Assembly (NCBI GenBank): GCA_963677165.2
Contig: CAXXSX010000002.1
Span: 5,518,001-5,582,000 of the forward strand
Origin: JAFGXT01 sp963677165
Lineage (GTDB): Bacteria > Verrucomicrobiota > Lentisphaeria > Victivallales > SZUA-371
Length of the DNA stretch: 64,000 nt
Reading direction: 5' to 3'
Both the position numbers and the translations under genes were made by a program. Below the pieces are notes generated by a model, which saw nothing but the letters and a program-made list of their open reading frames with translations, had not been told where the DNA came from and made no database searches. This document shows positions 51,021 to 62,051 of the stretch, one piece after another. How positions within the stretch are numbered: position 1 is the stretch's first letter; each line of letters begins with the position of its first letter.

Positions 51021-53030
51021 ATGGGTCACATATATATAGCAAGTGAATTGATTTTCGTTTCTTTTCTCCTATTACAGTTTTTTCCTGTTTTGACAGCTTG
51101 GCGAATACAATCACTTATCAGTTTTAAGAATGTATATGAACGGCTTGCCACCACATTTTTCATCTATTGTTTTTTGATTATTGTCTATACCGGACTTCTA
51201 GGAACCTGTTCAGTATTATCGCCAATTTTCGCATTTATCCTTGGGACAGCAGGATATGCGATAACATGGTATGCAACCCGGAATCGAAAACGTTTCAAAT
51301 GCGAAAACCAACTGATCTTGTTTCACGAGAAATTTTTAATCGTTTCCTCGCTGTGTGCCATATCATTTTTGATCTACCTGAAACTTGAGTTGCCGGAACT
51401 TGGAACTGACGCATTGGGCTATCATTTATATATTCCCGCTTCATGGATTCAAACCGGACATATTTACAGGTTAGCATTCCCCGAATGTTATGTCCAGTAT
51501 TATTCATGTTATGGAGAAATGATGTATGCCTGGTGGATGCTACCGTCAGGGACAGAAGCTCTGGCAAAAATTCTACCTTATGTAATTACAATATTTATTT
51601 TTTTCACTATAATTTCAACCGCCACAACGCTTGGCTTCAAAAGAATAACGGCAATAGAATCGGCAACATGCACTATTTTCATTAATACAATCGTTCACAA
51701 TGCCAATGTTTCCAACACCGACCTTTTTGTCGGTTATTTTCTGCTAAGCGGAGTATTCCTGTATTTGCATTCTTTGACTCGTAATTCCCGCTGGACAGTT
51801 ATTCTATCCGGTCTGTCATTTGGGCTCGGATTCGGCACAAAACTCCTTGGACTCCTGCTAGCTCCGACATTTTGCGTAATACTGCTGGCAGGAACGTTGA
51901 TTTCCAATAAATTCTCACTAAAACAATTCGCTCTGTGGACCATTTCAGCGATAGCGGCAGCATGTCCGTTTCATTTGAGCAACTGGATCACGACCGGCAA
52001 TCCTATATACCCGTTGCCAGTGAAACTATTTGGAATAAACATATTTGAGGGCCCCATTAATCTGGGCACTCATAACCGCAACTCATTCGCCGGTGCCTGG
52101 AATTTCTTTGTAAATCATGACGTTTATGCGATCAACATATGGGCGGGAATTGTTCTGTCAGCCACCTTGGCAACTGCAATCGTGATTTGTATTATCCACA
52201 AGCAAATGCACTGCCGTAAACGCATGTATTTCTGGGTTCAAGTTCTGTCACTAAACATCATACTATCAATCATTTTACTGATCGCACTATATTCAAAAGA
52301 CGGACATCCCCGTCAGATAATCCCTGTTCTTCTGCTGTTCTCTATCCCCTTATGTTCATTGTTCAGGGTGATACCCCAAAAACGCATTCTACATGCGGGA
52401 ATAATCATTCTGTTCCTCATTGCCAATACCGGTTTAATGATTGTTCCGGAACTGATTATATACAGTTCAGCTCTAACTATAGTTGTGCTGCTTTTTCTCT
52501 ATTTCAAACATAAATTTTCATCAGTAATGCAACTGACTGTGGCAGTAATCATTCTGGTTGTTATCGGCATAATAGTGAACAACCAGTTAAAATGCTGCAA
52601 TACGGCAAGAAATAATCTGTATAAAATCACTCTTCCAGCAAACGGGCAGATTGCAGAAATTATAGCGGAAGAGAATAATTCCAGTCCCCAATTAAATATT
52701 GCAAGCGTCTGCATGAGTTCATTTTTGGCCATGGGTCCAAAACTATCGAACCGTGTTGTATATATACCAATATCTCAATCGGGAAAACTATTTCCTCACG
52801 AATACTCATCACCCCGGGAAATGAGAACTCCCGGAGGTTATGGAGCCTGGAAAAAACGTCTGCTGGAAAATAACATCGATTACCTGCTGATTGATTTTTC
52901 AACTATAACACAATCTACTCGTGAATGCCCCGAATTAAAATGGGCGTTCTCTCATCCCAATGATTTCAAGCCGGTGGGAAAAGCACCTCAAGCGATTGTA
53001 TTCAGGTTTATTTCTCGAAAGCAGGATTAA
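51021..53030 (+). CDS. GT-C-fold glycosyltransferase-like integral membrane protein
   Basis: 669 residues with about 12 hydrophobic segments. The first long loop carries PELGTDALGYHLYIPASWIQ, whose Asp-Ala-x-x-Tyr-His fits the catalytic Asp-containing loop of PMT/ArnT-like GT-C enzymes. A soluble domain of about 150 residues closes the protein (ASVCMSSFLAMGPKLSNRVVYIP, PGGYGAWKKRLLENNIDYLL). Likely transfers a sugar from a polyprenyl donor at the cell envelope; donor and acceptor unknown. Its last 23 bases overlap the convergent gene at 53008. Confidence 0.7.
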   Translation: MGHIYIASELIFVSFLLLQFFPVLTAWRIQSLISFKNVYERLATTFFIYCFLIIVYTGLLGTCSVLSPIFAFILGTAGYAITWYATRNRKRFKCENQLILFHEKFLIVSSLCAISFLIYLKLELPELGTDALGYHLYIPASWIQTGHIYRLAFPECYVQYYSCYGEMMYAWWMLPSGTEALAKILPYVITIFIFFTIISTATTLGFKRITAIESATCTIFINTIVHNANVSNTDLFVGYFLLSGVFLYLHSLTRNSRWTVILSGLSFGLGFGTKLLGLLLAPTFCVILLAGTLISNKFSLKQFALWTISAIAAACPFHLSNWITTGNPIYPLPVKLFGINIFEGPINLGTHNRNSFAGAWNFFVNHDVYAINIWAGIVLSATLATAIVICIIHKQMHCRKRMYFWVQVLSLNIILSIILLIALYSKDGHPRQIIPVLLLFSIPLCSLFRVIPQKRILHAGIIILFLIANTGLMIVPELIIYSSALTIVVLLFLYFKHKFSSVMQLTVAVIILVVIGIIVNNQLKCCNTARNNLYKITLPANGQIAEIIAEENNSSPQLNIASVCMSSFLAMGPKLSNRVVYIPISQSGKLFPHEYSSPREMRTPGGYGAWKKRLLENNIDYLLIDFSTITQSTRECPELKWAFSHPNDFKPVGKAPQAIVFRFISRKQD

Positions 53031-54210
53031 GAAATGCGTAATCAACTTCGGTTGCTACCGTATTTTTATGGACATCAGTAAAGATGACTTCTCCATCTTT
53101 AAATTGTACATCAGCAACCCGCCCGAATCCTTCCGGAATCCGAACTGCACCATGAATGTATTTAACCTCTGTTGGAGTATTACGGGTAAGCTCAATTGCG
53201 GTTTTAAATCCTTTGTCATTCAGAATATTGTGCTCGCACGAAGGCCTGAGTCCATCAGCAAAAAACGCACAGACATCCTCCACCCCCAAGCACTTATTAC
53301 GTCCGTTCCACGGCGACGCATAACGTCCCTTATGTGACACCCAGAATACGGTTGCAGGAAGCACTGCGGCATCTTTCAGGGCAAACCATAAGAACCCCTC
53401 GTGTGGATAAACCCCCACTGTCCACGACGGACTACCTGTTTCTTTCTTAAAAACGCCAAGAAGATCATCATACCCCTGCGGAGTCGGAAACGTCGAGAAG
53501 TCTCCGAATTTATTTGAAGAGGATTCCAATGGAACTTTTGAAAGTTCAGTGAATTCTTTCCCCATTGCCAACGACTGATATTCCTGATTCACCGGATTAC
53601 TGAATACCCCTGGGCAAGTCATTCCAAGTTCAAATTTCCCTACAGACATAAGTAAACCAGCCTGATCTTCCGGAACTTTCAGAATGGAATGGTGTCCCAA
53701 CGGCATTTTCACATTGTAACCTTCCAACGTATCGCACCAGTAAATTACATTTTGCCCTTCCTTTAAAGAGAGTTCCCGGGTAATCTTACCGGGAACAATT
53801 TCAGTTTCAAGCTCAAGGGAAAGAGTTACTTGATCGTTGTCGGCTTTTGTTTCGCGAAACATCCAGACACTTCCCGCGGCTTCACCATGAACCGGATGAT
53901 TTTCTCCACGATATACATCGTCATTTCCGCCAAAAGGCATACAAAAGAAATCACCGCGCAAAGGCACGAGCACCGGCTCATCAATTTCAATATTCTCTTT
54001 CTGCCAGGGACTCACATAATAGGGAGAAAATGTTTTTCCCATATCATTAAAAAAAGAAACCGGAGCAACCTGGGCACCGTTTTCCGCAATAAACAAATCA
54101 ACACAGTTATTAGCAAGACGCCAGCCGAATATTGGATTTTCATCAATTTCTCCGCCAGTTCCGCCGCAAAATTCACATTTAACTCTTTTTCCCAGTTGGT
54201 AATCAGACAT
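53008..54210 (-). CDS. Aldose-1-epimerase-like (mutarotase-fold) protein
   Basis: 400 residues with a beta-sandwich pattern: FGGNDDVYRGENHPVHGEAAGSVW, LSLELETEIVPGKITRELSL, MPLGHHSILKVP and TVFWVSHKGRYASPWNGRNKCLGVEDV. HPVHGEA matches the substrate-binding His region of galactose mutarotases. The N-terminal CEFCGG is unusual. May act on a sugar or just bind it. GAGGGG lies eight bases before ATG 54210. Tail-to-tail overlap with the GT-C gene. Confidence 0.6.
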   Translation of the reverse strand: MSDYQLGKRVKCEFCGGTGGEIDENPIFGWRLANNCVDLFIAENGAQVAPVSFFNDMGKTFSPYYVSPWQKENIEIDEPVLVPLRGDFFCMPFGGNDDVYRGENHPVHGEAAGSVWMFRETKADNDQVTLSLELETEIVPGKITRELSLKEGQNVIYWCDTLEGYNVKMPLGHHSILKVPEDQAGLLMSVGKFELGMTCPGVFSNPVNQEYQSLAMGKEFTELSKVPLESSSNKFGDFSTFPTPQGYDDLLGVFKKETGSPSWTVGVYPHEGFLWFALKDAAVLPATVFWVSHKGRYASPWNGRNKCLGVEDVCAFFADGLRPSCEHNILNDKGFKTAIELTRNTPTEVKYIHGAVRIPEGFGRVADVQFKDGEVIFTDVHKNTVATEVDYAFLNPAFEK

Positions 54211-54379
54211 ATTATTATCCCCTCATTTATCTATAATATTTATTTTATCGCTTTTTTTCGAGAGAAACAACCGCTTTGCACGAATTTTTTTCATTTTAAT
54301 CTTGTTTTTACGGGATATAAGTTTATTGTTATCATTTTGATTTATAGGCAATTCACACAACATAACAATAAGGTTTGAA

Positions 54380-55660
54380 ATGTTACGCGACGCATACAAG
54401 GACTTGAAGGAAAGAGGATTTATCTATCAGGAAACCGACGCAGAGGCACTGCAGAAACTGCTGAACTCAGAGCCGGTAACTTTCTATATAGGTTTCGATC
54501 CGACTGCTGACAGTCTGCATATCGGACACCTGCTGCCGATCATGGCAATGCGCCGCCTCCAGGAAGCCGGTCATAAACCGATCGCACTGGTCGGTGGAGC
54601 CACGGCGTTGGTCGGAGACCCGTCAGGAAAATCCGAAGCACGACCAATCATGTCCAAAGAGATTGTCGCAGGCAATGCCGCCGCACTCAAATCACAGCTT
54701 TCCCGCTTTATTGATATTGATAACAGTATTTTTGTAAATAACGCGGACTGGTTTCATGATCTGCTTTATATTGATTTTCTGCGTGATATCGGTTCTCGTT
54801 TCAGCGTAAATAAGATGCTGACGGCGGAATCGGTGAAGATGCGTCTGGAAACCGGATTGTCCTTTCTTGAATTCAACTACATGATTCTTCAGGCATACGA
54901 TTTTTCTGTACTGAACCGCGAATACGGCTGCAAAGTCCAATTCGGCGGCCAGGACCAGTGGGGCAATATCATTTCCGGTGTCGACCTCACCCGCAGAATG
55001 AATCAGGCTGAAGTTTTCGGCATGACTTTCCCGTTACTGCTAAATAGCCAGGGACAGAAATTCGGGAAAACTGCCGGCGGAGCAGTCTGGCTGGATCCGA
55101 CACGTACGCCAGTCTTCGATTACTACCAGTTCTGGCGCAATTGTGATGACGCAGATGTCGGCAAACTGCTTTGCTTCTTCACCTCTCTGCCGATTGAGGA
55201 AATCAAAGCTTTATCTGCACTTGAAGCTCCGGCGATCAACCGCGCGAAAGAAATTCTGGCTTATGAAGCTACTGTTCTGGCTCACGGCAAAGCGGAAGCA
55301 GAAAAAGCCTACCTGGCCGCATGCAGTAAATTCGGTTTCTCCGATCCTGATAATAAAATTCCGACATCAAGTTCGGTTAAGGATATTAAACCGGCAGCAG
55401 GCGGAGTGGATGATCTGCCGACTTTCGAAGTACCCGCAGAAGAACTGGAAGGCGATGGAATCTGGGTAGTAAAATTACTGGCAATGTCTGGATTGTGCAA
55501 CTCTAACGGAGAAGCCAGACGCCTGATTCAGGGCGGTGGAGCGTACTTAAACGATGAACGCATCGGTGCAGTTGAAACCAATGTTACCGCTGCGGATTTC
55601 AATGACGGCTCCCTTATCCTCAAAGCCGGAAAGAAAAAAGTAAAACGCATTATCATGTAG
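54380..55660 (+). CDS. tyrS: Tyrosyl-tRNA synthetase
   Basis: 426 residues, bacterial TyrRS length. SLHIGHLLPIMAMRRLQEAGH (HIGH), GGQDQWGNI, KFGKTAGGAVWLD (KMSKS equivalent), linker and C-terminal S4-type RNA-binding domain (SGLCNSNGEARRLIQGGGAYLND). Charges tRNA-Tyr. The ATG follows AAGGTTTGAA. Confidence 0.96.
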   Translation: MLRDAYKDLKERGFIYQETDAEALQKLLNSEPVTFYIGFDPTADSLHIGHLLPIMAMRRLQEAGHKPIALVGGATALVGDPSGKSEARPIMSKEIVAGNAAALKSQLSRFIDIDNSIFVNNADWFHDLLYIDFLRDIGSRFSVNKMLTAESVKMRLETGLSFLEFNYMILQAYDFSVLNREYGCKVQFGGQDQWGNIISGVDLTRRMNQAEVFGMTFPLLLNSQGQKFGKTAGGAVWLDPTRTPVFDYYQFWRNCDDADVGKLLCFFTSLPIEEIKALSALEAPAINRAKEILAYEATVLAHGKAEAEKAYLAACSKFGFSDPDNKIPTSSSVKDIKPAAGGVDDLPTFEVPAEELEGDGIWVVKLLAMSGLCNSNGEARRLIQGGGAYLNDERIGAVETNVTAADFNDGSLILKAGKKKVKRIIM

Positions 55661-55713
55661 TTTTCTTTGTACTGATTTAGACTAATCCAGCCGGATATAA
55701 CCGGAAGAAAACA

Positions 55714-56580
<867 letters not shown>

Positions 56581-56600
56581 AAAACAATACGTTAAATAGA

Positions 56601-57206
56601 TTATCCCAACTCGCGTTCCAGACGTTTCAGCTCAGGAATCATTTTCTCCTGGATACGTTTTTTATAAACATAAACGCTACTGACCGCAATCCCTAATTCA
56701 GAAGCGATCTGGTCGGGAGAACAACCATCATGCAGTAACTCGTAGGTTCTCTTTACATTCTCACCAAAAGAACCGGAAACATTTTTCCAGGCAAGTTTCG
56801 GCAAATACTCCTGCCATTCAGCTTCCGCCATCTTATCGATTTCCGCGGGAGTCGAAAAGAAATCTTTTTCATTATGCGCCACACCGTCTTCATTTTCCAG
56901 CGCTACGACACGAGGATTGCGGGAACGTACAAAGTTTCTTACGGCATTAGCGGTAACTCGACCCAGCCAGCCACGAAAACGCCCTTTTGTTGGATCATAT
57001 TTAAATTCAGGAAGCTTATCCCAGGATTTAAGCAACACAATCTGCACGACTTCCTCCGCATCATAATGATTCAGCCCCATACGTCTAATAAGACCATAAA
57101 TAAAGCCACGGTAGTAGGATACGAAATCGCGCCAGGCAAAATCATCATGCCGATCTGCAAGTTTTTCCAGCAACGTTACCCGAGTAACCCAGTTTTCTTT
57201 TTCCAC
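56601..57206 (-). CDS. ECF-type RNA polymerase sigma factor
   Basis: 201 residues. Region 2: WRDFVSYYRGFIYGLIRRMGLNHYDAEEVVQIVLLKSWDKLPEF and GRFRGWLGRVTANAVRNFVR. Region 4: NVKRTYELLHDGCSPDQIASELGIAVSSVYVYKKRIQEKM. Both are complete and of the type common in Planctomycetes and other PVC bacteria. GTG start with GAGG eight bases upstream. Divergent from the Spy-like gene 265 nt away and convergent with the kinase, which might modulate it (inference). No anti-sigma gene is adjacent. Confidence 0.88.
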   Translation of the reverse strand: MEKENWVTRVTLLEKLADRHDDFAWRDFVSYYRGFIYGLIRRMGLNHYDAEEVVQIVLLKSWDKLPEFKYDPTKGRFRGWLGRVTANAVRNFVRSRNPRVVALENEDGVAHNEKDFFSTPAEIDKMAEAEWQEYLPKLAWKNVSGSFGENVKRTYELLHDGCSPDQIASELGIAVSSVYVYKKRIQEKMIPELKRLERELG

Positions 57207-57470
57207 AATTATACCTCGCAGGACAAGATTGTTCGATATTAATATTATTTCGGTTGTTTTTCAATCAAATACCATATGGAATTTGCCGTTCTTTTATAAA
57301 TTCCGGCATAGCAGAACTACGAAGAAATGCCCCGGAACGACAAAAAGTCAGAGAAAAAACTGAAAAACACAAAATAATTTTGAAATTACTTCGTTAAATT
57401 GAATGTACTGTAAGAAATGAAAATTTCAATGTGTAATGATCATTAGTAACCCAAATAAAGGAGATTATGG

Positions 57471-57881
57471 ATGATGAAAGGACTAATGTTAACCTCAATG
57501 ATGGCAGCCGCAGTAATGCTCGGAACTTCAGCTATGGCCGATGACGACGCAACCACCTCAGCAACCCCCAAAACAAAACAGTACCGTAAAGGCAAAGGGA
57601 AAGGCGGGAAAATGGGCATGCTAAGTCCTGAGAAACGCGAAAAAGTCAAAGCCATCATGGAGTCTTTGAAAAAAGAAAGTGAACCCTTAAGAAAACAAAT
57701 GAAGGAAATAAGGGCAAAACTCGAAGCTCTGCGCGACAAGAAACTGCAGGAAGTCAAATCAATTTTAACTGAAGAAGAATTTAAGAAATTTCAAGAAATA
57801 ATGAAACGCCGGAGAAAACACAATGGACCGGAAGGCAGAGGCAAAAACCGTAAAAAAACCACTGAAGACTCTGACGCATAA
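57471..57881 (+). CDS. Small secreted, highly charged Spy/CpxP-like protein
   Basis: 136 residues: signal peptide MMKGLMLTSMMAAAVMLGTSAMA with AMA cleavage, a Gly/Lys-rich linker (RKGKGKGGKMGM) and a helical Lys/Glu domain LSPEKREKVKAIMESLKKE ... ILTEEEFKKFQEIMKRR, the LTxEE pattern of Spy/CpxP chaperone-like periplasmic proteins. Basic tail. AAGGAG precedes the ATG. A weak promoter TTGAAA (57380) - 18 - TGTACT (57404) lies upstream. Confidence 0.75.
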   Translation: MMKGLMLTSMMAAAVMLGTSAMADDDATTSATPKTKQYRKGKGKGGKMGMLSPEKREKVKAIMESLKKESEPLRKQMKEIRAKLEALRDKKLQEVKSILTEEEFKKFQEIMKRRRKHNGPEGRGKNRKKTTEDSDA

Positions 57882-57997
57882 ATGATAAACAACCTTGGAG
57901 CAAACCGGTAAGATATTGGGAATGCTCTGAAGTCTAAAGTTTAAAACGACATTAGTACAGTCCGTCCATACGGACAATATAATTTCTCCCCTATTCG

Positions 57998-58051
57998 CGT
58001 CTCCGGCTGGTATATTTCCCAATGACATAACCAGCCGGGGACGTTTTTTTT
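57998..58051 (+). terminator. Strong intrinsic terminator
   Basis: 14-bp stem CGTCTCCGGCTGGT/ACCAGCCGGGGACG (one G-U pair, 18-nt loop) followed by T8. Ends transcription of the Spy-like gene; the tail overlaps the stop of the minus-strand ROK-SIS gene. Confidence 0.9.
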
Positions 58052-59696
58052 ATTTCATACCATTAACCAGATTCTTTTCCAGCATAAGACACAATGTATG
58101 ATATACCGGAAGCGTCAGCTCCTGAATCAGATAAGTCTCACTTTCCGGCAGCTTTATTGTTACGTCGCAAATTTCCGACAATTGCGAATCCCTACCACCA
58201 GTAATAGCCAGAGAACGTCCACCTTTTACGGCAGCAGTCTTAATCGCGTTAACAACATTACCGGAATTTCCCGAAGTAGACAGTCCCAACACAATGTCAC
58301 CAGTATTACAGAGCCCGTACACCTGCTGTGCATATACCATATCGGCCCCAACGTCATTAGCCATCGCGGTTTCCAAAGCACATTCACCGGACAAAGAAAC
58401 CGCCGACATCGCTTCCGTCAATTGTTCCGCCAGTTTGCTGCCGGAACCATCGGGAAACATGGTTGTAAACTTATCAGCAACCGATTTTTTCACGCCGCGT
58501 CTTACGGCAAAATCCTTCATCAGTTCACCAACAATATGCTGAGCATCCGAAGCACTGCCGCCATTCCCGCAAATCAATAGTTTGCCACCATTAGCAAAGC
58601 ATTTGGCAAGCATCTCATACATACGGCGAATATCATTGCCACACTCCTTTAGAACCGGATAGCGAACAAACAAATCATCAAATATCTCTTCGATTTCAGG
58701 CCTCCAGAAATCAGTGCCCTTGTCTTTTGCTCCATGTTCCAAACCATACCGCGCCACCAACAGCGCCGCGTAATCTCCAATATCATCCCCGAGCTTTGCG
58801 GGTAGAATCTGGCAATCATTCAAACTTTGCCCCAATGTCTCACGACAAAGAGCCGCCTGCATTGCCGGACGCAACAGTTCTTCGCTTCTGGCAAAGATAC
58901 TGCCGATCACGATTCGGTCCGGATTAAACGCATCAATCAAGATGGACAGCCCCTGCCCCAGCATATCTCCGGTAACATCGAACATATGCCGCGCAAATTC
59001 GTTACCACATGCCTGTGCCAGATCAAGATTTCGCATGGAATAATTCGCCGAGCCAGTCATTGCAATATATTCCTTCACCGACTGCTGGTCCGGATATTCC
59101 GCCGCGATCTGTTCCGCGTGACGAGCAATACCACTGCCGCCGCAAAACCCCTCGAACGAACCTTCCTTGCCAAATCCCACCGGACCGGAATCTTTTAAGC
59201 GAATATGTCCGATTTCTCCAGCCATTCCCGAACGGCCTTCATATAAATCGTTATTGACTATGATCCCGCCGCCCAAGCCGGTTCCCATGGTTAGAAAAAT
59301 CATATTTTCCACATTATCACCGGCCCCGAAGCGCCATTCTGCCAGAGCACACGCATTCGCATCGTTCATTAGAAAAGCCGGCACCTTGAATTCATCTTCC
59401 AGCAGTTTTACCAGCGGAATATTATCCCACCCCGGTAAATTCGGCGGAGACATCACCACTCCCTGTCTGGAGTCCAAAGGACCTCCGCAGCTTACGCCAA
59501 TCGCGGCTATATCCTGCCACGTCAGATTATGCCGCTCAAGCATTTTTGCGGCAGTCAATATCATCGCCTGCCATACCGCGTCAAATCCCGGTTCAGTCGC
59601 AAATTTTATTTTATCAAACGGTTTTCCATCCGCTGTTCCCAAACAAAACGCACACTTCGTTCCGCCAATATCAAATCCCGCCAGTAGTTTAGTCAT
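58050..59696 (-). CDS. Fusion of ROK-family sugar kinase and GmhA/DiaA-like SIS isomerase domain
   Basis: 548 residues. Residues 1-325 are a ROK kinase: AGFDIGGTKCAFCL (phosphate loop), MNDANACALAEWRFG, MGTGLGGGIIVN, AGEIGHI; the zinc CxCGxxGC motif is replaced by FGKEGSFEGFCGGSG. Residues about 340-548 are a SIS domain with GNGGSASDAQHIVGEL, LSTSGNSGNVVNAI and VYHTLCLMLE, like phosphoheptose isomerase GmhA with its Glu and His retained. The polypeptide could phosphorylate and isomerise the same sugar. ATG 59696 overlaps the stop of the beta-mannosidase gene by 8 nt, so the two are translationally coupled. Confidence 0.88.
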   Translation of the reverse strand: MTKLLAGFDIGGTKCAFCLGTADGKPFDKIKFATEPGFDAVWQAMILTAAKMLERHNLTWQDIAAIGVSCGGPLDSRQGVVMSPPNLPGWDNIPLVKLLEDEFKVPAFLMNDANACALAEWRFGAGDNVENMIFLTMGTGLGGGIIVNNDLYEGRSGMAGEIGHIRLKDSGPVGFGKEGSFEGFCGGSGIARHAEQIAAEYPDQQSVKEYIAMTGSANYSMRNLDLAQACGNEFARHMFDVTGDMLGQGLSILIDAFNPDRIVIGSIFARSEELLRPAMQAALCRETLGQSLNDCQILPAKLGDDIGDYAALLVARYGLEHGAKDKGTDFWRPEIEEIFDDLFVRYPVLKECGNDIRRMYEMLAKCFANGGKLLICGNGGSASDAQHIVGELMKDFAVRRGVKKSVADKFTTMFPDGSGSKLAEQLTEAMSAVSLSGECALETAMANDVGADMVYAQQVYGLCNTGDIVLGLSTSGNSGNVVNAIKTAAVKGGRSLAITGGRDSQLSEICDVTIKLPESETYLIQELTLPVYHTLCLMLEKNLVNGMK

Positions 59697-61986
59697 TACT
59701 TCTTTCCTGTTCAATATATTGGAGCCATTTTTTGTACTGCTCAAGTTTCAAGGGATAATCGCCGGAAATATAATGATTTACCAACTGAATCCCGGCTTCA
59801 TTCAACTGCATCCGGGACATCCATAGCTCCGGCTGCTCTGCCTTTGAGATACTTCCAATTACAAGTCTGCCATTCGATTCAATCGTAAATTCTCCATTGA
59901 ATAACGACTGATCGCTATCTACATTAAAAAGCTCAACAGTTCCTGAAACCGGCTTCAGCGTATCATTAACGATCACCAGTTTATGAATATCGTTCTCCGC
60001 TTCGGTCACAATAGCACAAACATCCGTCTGGGATGTTTTCACATGTTCATATGCCAGCTTCTTACGATTATAATAATCCACGATCGCATCGGAAATGATC
60101 GGCCAGCAGTCACGCAGGTTCCACCAGAGAATTCCACTGCGTACATTCTTTTCAGACCGCCATTTTTCAATAAAAAACTTAAGTGCTTCCGCCTGGCTTG
60201 CCTGAGACGCAAAGATAAAATCTTCTATATTATCGGGAGCCCGATCAAATAACACTTCGATTTGACTGGCCATCAATGGAATGCGGTAATCATAATCGGT
60301 ATGTTCCGGCATGGAACGCACAGCCTTGGTCAACCACAACTCATTATTCTGCCAGGGCCAGATATCATTGGTCCCCATCATTTCAATCATTGACTCAAGA
60401 TCAGGACAGCCATGATAGCCTATTTCACTGACGAAATGTGCGTTTGAACTCATATAGAATTCGCCTTTGAAATTATCACGGGGGCCCCATAAGTGATCTT
60501 CGGGCCTCATATCATGTCCACATCCGCGCTCTATCAGTTCCGGACTGTAATACGGAGAACTGGGCAAATATTCCCGAACGGGATCAAGTCGTTCCACTGC
60601 TTCCGCCAAGACTTTACGGCTGATTTTATCAACCTTATTCGGATCCATGATCAGTCCGCCCCAGCCTTGATAGACCTGGTCAATCTCATTATTACCGCTC
60701 CATAATGCCAACGATGAATGATTCCGCAGCTTTTTAATAACAAATTCAGCTTCTTTATTTATTTGCGCAACAAAAGAATCGTCCTGCGGATAACTGGCAC
60801 ACGCCAACGCGAAGTCCTGCCATACCATCATTCCGGCCGCATCACAGTAATCAAAGAAAGCATGATCCTCATAAACATTTCCGCCCCAGCATCGCAGCAT
60901 ATTGCAGTTAAGGTCAACCGCCATATCCAGAGTACGTTCCAAATGTTCAGGGTCACGGGAATGCAGCGAATCCAGCGGCACCCAATTGGTTCCTTTACAG
61001 AAAATACGCTGTCCGTTAACGATGAATGAGAAGTCACCATCCATCGCAGCAGAAGTAACATCAGTCTTCCGCAGTTCAATGGTTCGAATTCCAATCTTTT
61101 CGCTATGTTTGTCCAAGCATCTGCCGGAATCATCCTCAAGGATAATTGTCGCATCATAGAGATGAGGTTCTCCACTTCCTTTGGGCCACCAGAAATTAAC
61201 ATCATTAAGTTTTATAATATCTTTTCCGTGATGAGAACAAAGATTTTTACGCTCCGAGTAGATTTGCTTGCCATCCTTTTCGAGCTTAACAGCTAATATC
61301 ATCTGAGAAATTTTTCCACCAGGAATAGAAAGATCCCAGTCACAAAGCAACTCAGCAGTTCGGTTTTCAACATCAACTTTAAGCGTACTCCAATAGACAT
61401 TGCGCACGCTCTGTTCTGGGCAATATTCCAAAGACACGCCACGCCATAATCCTGCAGATACAATGCGAGGCGCGATATCCCAGCCATACATATGGCCGGC
61501 TTTGCGAACCGACAGCGACTCCCAGTTTACCCTCATAGCAAACTCATTAACACCGGGCTCATGCTTCCGTCCCTCTGCGACAGCCGGTAAAATATGAACT
61601 TCCAGCAGATTTTCACCATTCCGTTTTAACAACGCGCTGACTTCAAAGCGATGGGCAATCAACATATTGGCTGCACACCCGACCATCTGTCCGTTCAAAC
61701 TGACCTCCGCGATACAGTCGATTCCTTCAAATACCAGCTCGGCTTTGCCTTGCGGGAAATCCAGCGGCAGAACAAATGATTTCAAATACCGCCACTCGTT
61801 ATTCTCCAATTCCAATCCGGCATAAATATTGTTGCCGACAGATAAATCAGGCAACAAGTTATTCCGCATCAAATCAAGCTCCACACATCCAGGCACCTTA
61901 GCAGTGATCTCAGTCCAGATATCGTCTGTTTTTCCGGCCTGACGAGACTTTAATTGCCATTTACCATTCAAATCAATTGTATTCAT
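59689..61986 (-). CDS. GH2-family beta-mannosidase
   Basis: 765 residues, no signal peptide, so it probably acts on imported oligosaccharides. N-terminal sugar-binding sandwich (IDLNGKWQLKSR, VPGCVELDL), immunoglobulin-like domain, then the barrel: KGTNWVPLDSLHSR, MLRCWGGNVYE, LWSGNNEID (acid/base Glu, about residue 430) and VSEIGYHG (nucleophile Glu, about residue 520). RCWGGNVYED and GNNE are characteristic of beta-mannosidases. The start at 61986 gives MNTIDLNG; the longer frame from 62037 is unlikely. First gene of a two-gene operon with the ROK-SIS fusion, divergent from a LacI regulator. Confidence 0.92.
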   Translation of the reverse strand: MNTIDLNGKWQLKSRQAGKTDDIWTEITAKVPGCVELDLMRNNLLPDLSVGNNIYAGLELENNEWRYLKSFVLPLDFPQGKAELVFEGIDCIAEVSLNGQMVGCAANMLIAHRFEVSALLKRNGENLLEVHILPAVAEGRKHEPGVNEFAMRVNWESLSVRKAGHMYGWDIAPRIVSAGLWRGVSLEYCPEQSVRNVYWSTLKVDVENRTAELLCDWDLSIPGGKISQMILAVKLEKDGKQIYSERKNLCSHHGKDIIKLNDVNFWWPKGSGEPHLYDATIILEDDSGRCLDKHSEKIGIRTIELRKTDVTSAAMDGDFSFIVNGQRIFCKGTNWVPLDSLHSRDPEHLERTLDMAVDLNCNMLRCWGGNVYEDHAFFDYCDAAGMMVWQDFALACASYPQDDSFVAQINKEAEFVIKKLRNHSSLALWSGNNEIDQVYQGWGGLIMDPNKVDKISRKVLAEAVERLDPVREYLPSSPYYSPELIERGCGHDMRPEDHLWGPRDNFKGEFYMSSNAHFVSEIGYHGCPDLESMIEMMGTNDIWPWQNNELWLTKAVRSMPEHTDYDYRIPLMASQIEVLFDRAPDNIEDFIFASQASQAEALKFFIEKWRSEKNVRSGILWWNLRDCWPIISDAIVDYYNRKKLAYEHVKTSQTDVCAIVTEAENDIHKLVIVNDTLKPVSGTVELFNVDSDQSLFNGEFTIESNGRLVIGSISKAEQPELWMSRMQLNEAGIQLVNHYISGDYPLKLEQYKKWLQYIEQERSND

Positions 61987-62051
61987 ATAATAATACGCTT
62001 CCCTGTTTTTTATTTCTGCAAATAAAAATAACAGCAATTTTCCTGCTTGTC

